Source: Marinobacter sp. (GTDB lineage Bacteria > Pseudomonadota > Gammaproteobacteria > Pseudomonadales > Oleiphilaceae). From it: a stretch of DNA of 13,031 nt. This document shows, piece by piece, positions 7,609-13,031 of this stretch. Position numbers and translations under genes: made by a program. The DNA lies in contig JAEPMM010000047.1 of the NCBI GenBank assembly GCA_017643965.1, positions 1-13,031 of the forward strand, written 5' to 3'. Position 1 is the stretch's first letter; the number at the start of each line of letters is the position of its first letter. The notes under the pieces were generated by a model. That model had not been told where the DNA came from. It did not search any database and saw only the letters and a program-made list of their open reading frames with translations.

Positions 7609-7664
7609 CATGCCAACTGCATGAATAGCGTTATTCACTGGCTCCGGCTGAGCTGATTCCAGTG
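7609..7664. promoter_or_regulatory. Cluster of inverted repeats between senB and the transporter operon
   Basis: Three nested or abutting inverted repeats occur in 56 bases: CATGC-N5-GCATG (7609-7623), TGAATA-N4-TATTCA (7622-7637) and CACTGG-N17-CCAGTG (7636-7664). They sit 17-72 bases before the senB start and about 100-155 bases before the transporter start. They could be operators for a shared selenium-responsive regulator or RNA structure in the senB leader. No known riboswitch is recognised. Confidence 0.4.
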
Positions 7665-7680
7665 GGCAATCGTATAGCTG

Positions 7681-7709
7681 TTCATGCCTGAGGTAAATCA
7701 AGGTATCCT
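7681..7709 (+). promoter_or_regulatory. Weak candidate promoter of the ABC transporter operon
   Basis: TTCATG (7681-7686) and TATCCT (7704-7709) with 17 bases between them match the sigma-70 consensus at 3/6 and 4/6 positions. It lies 55 bases upstream of the substrate-binding protein start. The poor -35 would suit an activated or regulated promoter. Tentative. Confidence 0.28.
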
Positions 7710-7763
7710 GATTCACTCAAGTCGTAACACCCTGAAAAATCCACTGTTCGTAAGGAAATAAAA

Positions 7764-8630
7764 ATGGCCATGAGCTTTATACGGAAATTGATGCTTTCCA
7801 GCCTGATCGTATTGATTCCCTTTGCTGCTTCCGCCCAGACGTTCGTATTCACTGCCATCCCGGATGAGGACGAGAGCAAGCTGGTTGAGCGCTTCCGCGG
7901 CATTGCCGATTACCTGCAGGAAGAACTGGATGTCGAGGTCAAGTACATTCCGGTGAAGTCCTACGCCGCCGCGATTTCCGCGTTCCGCAACAACCAGGTT
8001 CAACTGGCGTGGTTCGGCGGTCTCTCTGGCGTTCAGGCCCGTGCGCTGGTGCCAGGATCCGAGGCTCTTGCCCAGGGCGTGGAAGATGAAGCCTTCTACA
8101 ACTACTTCATTGCCCATAAAAGCACCGGCCTGGAGATGTCAGACACCCTGCCGGAAGGTGTTCGCGGCAAGACCTTCACCTTCGGCTCCAAGGGGTCCAC
8201 GTCCGGCCGGCTGATTCCGGAATACCACATCCGCAACATCTTCAACGAAGCGCCGGAAGACGTGTTCTCCCGTGTAGGCTTCAGTGGCAACCACACCCGC
8301 ACCCTGCGGCTGGTGGAAGCCGGCACCTATGAAGTGGGTGCGATCAACTACGCGGTGTGGGAGAAAGAACTGGAAAACGGCAACATCAACACTGACGATG
8401 TGAAAGTCATCTGGAAAACACCGGCCTACCCCAACTACCAGTGGTCCATCCGTGGCGATATCGACGAGCGCTACGGGGACGGTTTCATGGACAAAGTGCG
8501 CGAAGCACTGCTGGCTATGGACGATCCCGAACTGCTGGAGAGCTTTCCACGCAGCGGCTTTATCCCCACCTCTAATGAGAACTACGAGCCCATCCGTTCC
8601 GTTGCGGAGCAAATCGGAATCCTCGATTGA
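7764..8630 (+). CDS. PhnD-like periplasmic binding protein, putative selenate/selenium oxyanion ABC transporter
   Basis: This 288-residue periplasmic protein has a signal peptide (basic FIRK, then a hydrophobic core at 9-21, with probable cleavage after A22-S-A24). The mature part is a type II binding protein of the PhnD group: FTAIPDEDESKLVERF (29-44), VQLAWFGGLSG (79-89), the oxyanion-type loop GSTSG (144-148) and FSGNHTRTL (173-181). This version, including DEAFYNYFIAHKSTGL, matches what I recall of the family annotated as putative selenate ABC transporter substrate-binding protein (TIGR04553), which occurs next to selD. Selenate is a context-based ligand; selenite or a phosphonate-like anion is an alternative. 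AAGGA lies 8 bases before the ATG. Its TGA overlaps the ATG of the ATPase gene. It is divergent from senB. Confidence 0.9.
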   Translation: MAMSFIRKLMLSSLIVLIPFAASAQTFVFTAIPDEDESKLVERFRGIADYLQEELDVEVKYIPVKSYAAAISAFRNNQVQLAWFGGLSGVQARALVPGSEALAQGVEDEAFYNYFIAHKSTGLEMSDTLPEGVRGKTFTFGSKGSTSGRLIPEYHIRNIFNEAPEDVFSRVGFSGNHTRTLRLVEAGTYEVGAINYAVWEKELENGNINTDDVKVIWKTPAYPNYQWSIRGDIDERYGDGFMDKVREALLAMDDPELLESFPRSGFIPTSNENYEPIRSVAEQIGILD

Positions 8631-9280
8631 TGTCAGGATTTGAATTTTCCGGTCTGACAGCCTCGTTTGGGGGTGAGCGGGTCATAGGCCCGCTCTCACT
8701 CGACGTCAGAGAGGGCGAGCGCATTGCGCTGGTGGGCAAAAGTGGCGCGGGCAAATCGACCCTGATCAAGCTGATCCACGAGCGAGTCGACGGCCATTCG
8801 TCGCTGGTGCCCCAGGATCTCGGACTGGTGAACGCCCTGCCCGTGTTCCATAACGTGTTCATGGGCCAGCTGGACGCGCACGCCGCCTGGTACAACACAC
8901 TGACCCTGATCAGACCGTTTCGCAAAGACAAAGACGCCGTGCGCCAGTTGCTGACGGAACTGGCCATGGCCGATAAGTTCTGGACTCCGACGGCGTCGCT
9001 GTCCGGTGGCCAGCGCCAGCGTGTGGCCATTGCCCGGGCGATCTACCGGCAGTCGAATCTGCTGCTCGCCGATGAACCCATATCCGCCCTGGACGGTCCC
9101 ATGGCGCATCTGGTCATGAAAGCCCTGAGCCAGCGGTTCACCACCAGCGTCATCGCATTGCACGATGTGGAGATGGCTCTGGCCTATTCTACTCGCGTTG
9201 TCGGCATTCAGGACGGTCAGATTGCGCTGGATGAAGCCAGCGATCGGCTGACCGCCGCTGACATTACGCCGCTCTACTGA
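8630..9280 (+). CDS. PhnC-like ABC transporter ATPase of the putative selenium importer
   Basis: This 216-residue nucleotide-binding subunit has Walker A GKSGAGKST (36-44), Q-loop Q62, signature LSGGQ (124-128), Walker B LLLADEP (144-150), D-loop SALD (152-155) and H-loop H178. All catalytic motifs are intact. It is shorter than usual PhnC-type ATPases because only 18 residues separate Walker A from the Q-loop, against 39 in the ABC-2 ATPase at the right end of this window; the usual beta segment with G-x-(I/V)-x-x-(D/N)-G is absent. The start ATG at 8630 overlaps the upstream TGA (TGATG), indicating coupling with the binding protein gene; the TTG one codon earlier is less likely. The permease follows after 18 bases. 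Confidence 0.94.
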   Translation: MSGFEFSGLTASFGGERVIGPLSLDVREGERIALVGKSGAGKSTLIKLIHERVDGHSSLVPQDLGLVNALPVFHNVFMGQLDAHAAWYNTLTLIRPFRKDKDAVRQLLTELAMADKFWTPTASLSGGQRQRVAIARAIYRQSNLLLADEPISALDGPMAHLVMKALSQRFTTSVIALHDVEMALAYSTRVVGIQDGQIALDEASDRLTAADITPLY

Positions 9281-9298
9281 CAGGCCTCGCGATACCCT

Positions 9299-10765
9299 AT
9301 GTATCTTTCACCCACCGCAAGAATCAGCCTGCTCTTTCTGGCCATCGCCGTTTCCGCACTGTTTTTTGCTGATATTGCCATCACCACCGCCAATCCGTGG
9401 CGGGATCTGGGGCAATTTTTCCTGGGCGTGGCCACCCCGGACTTTTTCAGCACCGAGGGCCTGGCCACCGCTCTGCTCAGAACCGTGGCGTTTGCGTTTG
9501 TCGGTGTGGCGCTGGGTGCCGCCTGTGGCTTCCTGCTGTCGCTGGTCTATCGGTTTTACCCGGTGCGCATGTTCTGCGCCTTCATACGTGCCATTCATGA
9601 ACTGTTCTGGGCGCTGATCTTTCTGCAGTTCTTCGGTTTTCACCCTTTGACCGGGGTACTGGCCATTGCCATTCCCTACTCGGGTATTTTTGCCAAGGTT
9701 TACTCGGAAATACTGGAAGAATCCGATCCCGGCCCCGGCCGGTTGCTGCCACCCGGCACCGGTGTGGTGTCTGCGTTTCTGTACGCCCGCATTCCCGATT
9801 GCTGGGTGCAGATGCGCACCTACACCGCCTACCGTCTGGAGTGCGGGTTGCGCTCCAGCGCCATTCTCGGATTCGTGGGTCTGCCTACGCTGGGCTTCTA
9901 CCTGGAGACGTCCTTCTCACAGGGGCTGTACTCCGAAGCGGGCGCCATGCTCATTATGTTTTATGTGCTGATCGCGACCATTCCGCTCTGGGTGAAACCG
10001 AAGCTGCTGCCGATCTACGTGCTCAGCGCGCCGTTCTTTCTGGGTGAAGGGATGCCGATTGTCTGGGGCAACGTGGAACGATTTTTCACCGAGGACATCA
10101 TTCCGGCACCGATTCGCAACGGCGAGGGTCTCGCTGATCTCGGTGCCTGGTTCAATGACCTGATGCTGAACGAGGCCCTGCCCGGGATCTGGAACACCGT
10201 GTTGCTGACACAGATTGCCCTGGTGGCTACCGGCATCCTGGCATTACTTGCCTTCCCGCTGATATCGAACCACTTCGGTGGCCCGGTCAGGCGTACGTCC
10301 GGGCATGTGTTCCTGGTGATTGCCCGCTCCACCCCGGAATACATCCTGGCGTACATTCTTTTGCAACTCTGGGGGCCCTCAATGTTGCCGGCGGCCGTTG
10401 CCCTTGCCCTCCATAACGGGGGCATTATCGGTCATCTCATTGGCCGTCAGACCAACACCGTGCTGCTGCGACCGGATGCGCCCACAGGCTTCAACCGGTA
10501 TAGCTGGGAACTGGTGCCCCGGGTTTACCGGTCCTTCCTCGCGTTTCTGTTCTATCGCTGGGAAATCATCATGCGGGAGACCGCGATTCTCGGAATTCTC
10601 GGGATATACACCCTGGGCCTTTACGTAGACAGCGCGATCCAGCAGATCCGATTCGATCGCGCCATGGTGCTAATCCTGATCACCGCGCTGCTCAATATCG
10701 GCATTGATATCCTCGGGCGATACATTCGCCGCAAACTCGCCTTGCAGACCATGCCCACCTGCTGA
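9299..10765 (+). CDS. Fused two-unit PhnE-like ABC permease of the putative selenium importer
   Basis: This 488-residue integral membrane protein consists of two PhnE-like permease units in one chain. Unit 1 has TM1 (10-27), LLRTVAFAFVGVALGAA (59-75), RAIHELFWALIF (97-108), a cytoplasmic coupling region with DP-GPGRLLPPGT (143-154) and RSSAILGFVGLPTLGFY (185-201). Unit 2 repeats this plan: IWNTVLLTQIALVATG (297-312), ARSTPEYILAYILLQL (342-357), a coupling region at about 375-420 and RETAILGILGIYTLGLY (426-442). Such a fusion would replace a permease dimer. It lies 18 bases after the ATPase gene, so the three genes form one operon. The Shine-Dalgarno is weak, suggesting dependence on upstream translation. 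Selenium specificity is inferred only from context. Confidence 0.92.
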   Translation: MYLSPTARISLLFLAIAVSALFFADIAITTANPWRDLGQFFLGVATPDFFSTEGLATALLRTVAFAFVGVALGAACGFLLSLVYRFYPVRMFCAFIRAIHELFWALIFLQFFGFHPLTGVLAIAIPYSGIFAKVYSEILEESDPGPGRLLPPGTGVVSAFLYARIPDCWVQMRTYTAYRLECGLRSSAILGFVGLPTLGFYLETSFSQGLYSEAGAMLIMFYVLIATIPLWVKPKLLPIYVLSAPFFLGEGMPIVWGNVERFFTEDIIPAPIRNGEGLADLGAWFNDLMLNEALPGIWNTVLLTQIALVATGILALLAFPLISNHFGGPVRRTSGHVFLVIARSTPEYILAYILLQLWGPSMLPAAVALALHNGGIIGHLIGRQTNTVLLRPDAPTGFNRYSWELVPRVYRSFLAFLFYRWEIIMRETAILGILGIYTLGLYVDSAIQQIRFDRAMVLILITALLNIGIDILGRYIRRKLALQTMPTC

Positions 10766-10861
10766 CCGGACACCGCAACAACGCTGCTGATTCCGTCACA
10801 TTTCCGTTGTGCACACCACTGCTGTTCGCCGTTTTGGGACGGAAGTAGCTTCGCCGCCGGT

Positions 10862-10875
10862 TACATTTCGTTACA
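10862..10875 (+). promoter_or_regulatory. RstA-box-like binding site (OmpR-family response regulator)
   Basis: TACATTTCGTTACA matches at every defined position the E. coli RstA box TACATNTNGTTACA. It is also a direct repeat of TTACA with a 10-base period, the usual layout for an OmpR/PhoB-family dimer. It lies 38 bases before the ATG of the membrane-anchored unknown gene. A poorer copy (TCACATTTCCGTTGTG) is seen near 10796-10811. Whether an RstA orthologue exists in the genome cannot be told. Confidence 0.45.
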
Positions 10876-10913
10876 CTGAGAGAAAGACTGCAACATTCAG
10901 GACATCGCATTTC

Positions 10914-11477
10914 ATGATTGACGGGCTGGTTTTGCTGACGGAACTGAGTCTGGGGGCGCTGGTGATTGTGCTCGCCTGCAGGGTAGCCACGTTGGTACGT
11001 CGTGAGCCGTTATTGCTGTCACCTCCCTGTGATGTCCCGACCACTATGCCCTTCCCGGCCCCAAGGCCAGCCGCCATGCGGGCAACCATGGAGCGCACCG
11101 AGCTGTTCACCCAGCTGCATATTCTGATCGGCCTGCAGGAGCGGGATTGCCGCGAACAGGGACTGGATTGGCAGACGGCACCGCCGGAAGTTTGCGAGTT
11201 TGCCGTGGCCTGGCTGAATGGTGCGGCCTGTGCCCTGTGCGAAAAGTCTCTGAGGCACACGGACACCCTGCACGGTCTGGTCGCACAGATTGCCAGCCGC
11301 AAGACCCCGATTCGGCAGCCCGAGGCAGTGCAAACACTGGCCACGCTGACCCACAACAATGCCTGGCTGGCGTGTTTCCGTCACGGTATGGACGCTGCAG
11401 AGCACTGGCGAATCCATCGTTTCGTACCACCACCAAGCAGCGTCTATGACGCCATCACCCAAAACGCGTTTATTTGA
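10914..11477 (+). CDS. Membrane-anchored protein of unknown function
   Basis: I do not recognise the family of this 187-residue protein. Residues 5-24 form one hydrophobic segment followed by R23/R29/R30, so the chain is probably N-anchored with the bulk in the cytoplasm. A Pro-rich linker (37-53) leads to a mostly helical domain (58-165) with seven cysteines in total, including a CxxC at 106-109 (CALC). The open frame extends upstream to 10809, but the ATG at 10914 is preferred because the upstream part covers the RstA-like box and has non-membrane, non-conserved-looking residues; the Shine-Dalgarno (CAGGA, about 12 bases away) is weak. The end overlaps the end of the opposing small gene by 8 bases. 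The region 10766-10913 before it holds no other gene. Confidence 0.7.
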   Translation: MIDGLVLLTELSLGALVIVLACRVATLVRREPLLLSPPCDVPTTMPFPAPRPAAMRATMERTELFTQLHILIGLQERDCREQGLDWQTAPPEVCEFAVAWLNGAACALCEKSLRHTDTLHGLVAQIASRKTPIRQPEAVQTLATLTHNNAWLACFRHGMDAAEHWRIHRFVPPPSSVYDAITQNAFI

Positions 11478-11775
11478 CCACTGAGCTCTCAGCCAGAGTC
11501 CACTCGGTGCCGAGATGAACCGGCTCCGCGCCGTTCCCGGCCTCCGCCGGCACGCCCGCAACCGCAGGTTTGCCAAATCCGCCATCCTCCAGCGTGACCA
11601 TGCTGTCGACGTCGACGGATCGCACCAGGTAAGGTTGACCATCAACCAGCACTGTGGCCCGGTGAGTCAACCCGAAGATGAATCGGCAATAATCCAGCTT
11701 CAACTGAAGCAGGTCCTGCTCGGTTTTACGGATTTTTCTCAGAAGTACTTTCTGAACGCTGTCGCCATAGTCCAT
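11470..11775 (-). CDS. Small hypothetical protein
   Basis: This 101-residue soluble protein is not recognised. Its N-terminal 35 residues are a charged amphipathic helix (KVLLRKIRKTEQDLLQLKLD), followed by a beta-like stretch ATVLVDGQPYLVRSVDVDSMVTLED and a Gly/Ala/Pro-rich tail. The ATG has AGGGA 7 bases upstream. It follows the TTG-started gene on the same strand after 57 bases, probably in the same transcript. Its stop overlaps the opposing gene by 8 bases. Its claim to be real rests on the ribosome-binding site, its place in a tight operon-like layout and the lack of any better reading of this stretch. Confidence 0.65.
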   Translation of the reverse strand: MDYGDSVQKVLLRKIRKTEQDLLQLKLDYCRFIFGLTHRATVLVDGQPYLVRSVDVDSMVTLEDGGFGKPAVAGVPAEAGNGAEPVHLGTEWTLAESSVVK

Positions 11776-11832
11776 CGATTCGTCCCTGGGTGTGTGGTTC
11801 TTTTTCTCGGTGTCGGTCAGGCGGCCGCCGAC

Positions 11833-12309
11833 TCAGCTTTGACGGCCTTCCGCCCGGAACACCATTTTTACCGGCAGATCCGACATTGGCTGATTGCCCT
11901 GCTGCAGATCGATGCGCCAGGTCATCTCCGGCTCGGTGGTGCAGAACGGCGCGGTGAACGTTGCTTCCCACACGTCAATGCCGCCGTCGACACCGGTGTG
12001 GTCCAGTGGCACCGGATACTCGCCCAGATACATGGATTCGCCCCTCAGTACCGCCAGAAAGCGGTCAGGGCTGGCGCCGGTGTGCACCTGTAGGCGGTAT
12101 TCCTGCCCCTGGTCGCCAACGCGGCCGCGCTCCAGTTCAGCCACCCACAGGCTGCCCTTCATCTTCCACTGGCAGGGGCCTGTATCCAGATCGCACACCA
12201 CGGTGGATGAGGTATCTTCATTCTCTGTCGACATCAGCCAATTGGGGCCCAATACCGCAAGTGCGATCAATCCGCTGATCAGCACAACAACTGCGATTGC
12301 TCTCAACAA
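11833..12309 (-). CDS. Membrane-anchored periplasmic protein with CDL-x4-C motif, unknown function
   Basis: This 158-residue protein has an N-terminal membrane anchor (4-20, AIAVVVLISGLIALAVL) and a periplasmic domain with C39 and C46 (CDLDTGPC), C123 (APFCTTEPEMTW) and a beta-rich pattern. From memory, the CDL-x4-C plus late C-x(4-5)-M-x-W pattern resembles an unnamed periplasmic family in Pseudomonas-type bacteria, but I cannot name it or its function. No in-frame ATG is available: the start is TTG at 12309 (GGAG 7 bases upstream) or the next codon, also TTG. A good sigma-70 promoter lies at 12336-12363. It is the first gene of a likely two-gene minus-strand unit and is divergent from the ABC-2 ATPase. 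Confidence 0.8.
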   Translation of the reverse strand: MLRAIAVVVLISGLIALAVLGPNWLMSTENEDTSSTVVCDLDTGPCQWKMKGSLWVAELERGRVGDQGQEYRLQVHTGASPDRFLAVLRGESMYLGEYPVPLDHTGVDGGIDVWEATFTAPFCTTEPEMTWRIDLQQGNQPMSDLPVKMVFRAEGRQS

Positions 12310-12335
12310 GTCCTTTCTCCGTATGTAAAACCGGC

Positions 12336-12363
12336 ATTATCGACATTCACGGCAGGAAGGCAA
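12336..12363 (-). promoter_or_regulatory. Sigma-70 promoter for the minus-strand two-gene unit
   Basis: On the minus strand TTGCCT (12363-12358, 4/6) and GATAAT (12341-12336, 5/6) are 16 bases apart. Transcription would begin near 12329, about 20 bases before the TTG start codon. This short leader supports the unusual TTG start. Confidence 0.5.
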
Positions 12364-12431
12364 AGGTTTCTAAACCACTGCGCATCGTGAGAAAATACCG
12401 CCCCTCGATTCACCACCCACAGGATACGCCA

Positions 12432-13031
12432 GTGCAGCCGGACATTTCCGTTAAGCACCTCAATAAAGTGTACGCCGATGGCTTTCAGGCCCTGAAAGAC
12501 ATCAACCTGGACATCACCCGGGGTGAAATTTTTGCGCTTCTGGGGCCCAATGGCGCCGGTAAAACCACGCTGATCAGCATCATTTGCGGCATCGTCAACA
12601 AATCCAGCGGTGAAGTCAAAGCCGCCGGCCACGATATCGTGAAGGAGTACCGCAAGGCCCGGGAGACCATCGGGCTGGTGCCGCAGGAGCTGAATACCGA
12701 CTCGTTCGAGACTGTCTGGAATGCTGTGTCTTTCAGCCGCGGTCTGTTCGGCAAGCCGGCCAAGCCCTCCCATATCGAGAAAGTGCTCAAGGATCTTTCG
12801 CTGTGGGATAAGCGCAACAACCGCATCATGGCGCTTTCCGGTGGCATGAAACGCCGGGTGATGATCGCCAAGGCGCTGTCTCACGAGCCCCGCATCCTGT
12901 TTCTCGACGAGCCAACCGCCGGGGTGGACGTGGAGCTGCGCCGGGACATGTGGGCGATGGTGCGCAAGCTGCGGGAAGACGGCGTGACCATCATTCTGAC
13001 CACCCACTACATCGAAGAGGCCGAGGAAATG
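12432..13031 (+). CDS. ABC-2 type transporter ATPase, YadG-like (partial, 3' end beyond window)
   Basis: The first 200 residues of a nucleotide-binding subunit are present. Walker A GPNGAGKTT is at 38-46, the Q-loop Q85 lies in LVPQE, signature ALSGGMKRR is at 134-142, Walker B ILFLDEP is at 155-161, the D-loop is GVD and the H-loop H192 lies in LTTHYIEEAEE. The LSGGMKRR signature with EPTAGVDVELRRDMW is typical of the YadG/YadH exporter ATPases, which pair with a single ABC-2 permease, usually the next gene downstream and here outside the window. The start is GTG with AGGA about 7 bases upstream; no better ATG is in frame. The gap 12310-12431 serves as a divergent promoter region. The exported substrate is unknown. 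Confidence 0.95.
   Translation, partial: MQPDISVKHLNKVYADGFQALKDINLDITRGEIFALLGPNGAGKTTLISIICGIVNKSSGEVKAAGHDIVKEYRKARETIGLVPQELNTDSFETVWNAVSFSRGLFGKPAKPSHIEKVLKDLSLWDKRNNRIMALSGGMKRRVMIAKALSHEPRILFLDEPTAGVDVELRRDMWAMVRKLREDGVTIILTTHYIEEAEEM

Noticed and set aside
7764..10765. Calling the transporter phnDCE (phosphonate import)
   Set aside because: No phosphonate-catabolism gene is nearby, the binding protein resembles the selD-linked subfamily, and senB and selD flank it.
11820..11829. GGCGGCCGCC palindrome as a regulatory site
   Set aside because: A single 10-base GC palindrome is expected by chance in GC-rich DNA, and it lies between two genes of one likely transcript.
11515..12093. A 192-codon plus-strand open frame
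   Set aside because: It runs across two minus-strand genes that have their own ribosome-binding sites, a promoter and a membrane anchor; its product has no such support.
12303..13007. A 234-codon minus-strand open frame
   Set aside because: It is antisense to the ABC-2 ATPase, which shows all nucleotide-binding motifs.

Overview
The window looks like chromosomal DNA of a motile, GC-rich marine gammaproteobacterium, most likely Marinobacter or a close relative. This is an inference from gene content: a sigma-28-type chemoreceptor promoter, a YadG-like ABC-2 ATPase, a PilZ-like protein, and a SelD fusion next to a PhnD-like transporter. No species can be proved from the window. I see no rRNA, tRNA, IS element, CRISPR array or phage gene. 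Genes are densely packed and no gene-free stretch exceeds about 200 bases.

Left part (1-3016): a methyl-accepting chemotaxis protein on the minus strand, cut by the window edge, carries a near-consensus sigma-28 promoter and a sensor domain with the amino-acid-binding motif of dCache_1 receptors. Divergent from it is a fusion of a GNAT acetyltransferase and a nitrilase-superfamily amidohydrolase (YhcX-like).

Middle part (3208-10765): a degenerate PilZ-like protein is followed by a coiled-coil, lysine/alanine-rich, helix-hairpin-helix protein. The latter overlaps by one base the start of a two-domain SelD (flavin-type oxidoreductase plus selenide, water dikinase). Convergent to SelD, with a 17-base overlap of the ends, is a SenB-type selenosugar synthase. 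Divergent from SenB is a three-gene PhnD/PhnC/PhnE-like ABC transporter of the kind annotated as a putative selenate importer. The proposed flow is uptake of a selenium oxyanion, reduction to selenide, SelD making selenophosphate, and SenB making a selenosugar. SenA (selenoneine synthase), SelA/SelB and MnmH are not in the window, so the fate of the selenosugar is open. This selenium locus is the most interesting part.

Right part (10914-13031): a membrane-anchored unknown protein has a perfect match to the RstA-box consensus upstream. It is followed by a two-gene minus-strand unit of unknown proteins with a good sigma-70 promoter and a TTG start, and then by the 5' part of a divergent YadG-like ABC-2 transporter ATPase cut by the window end.
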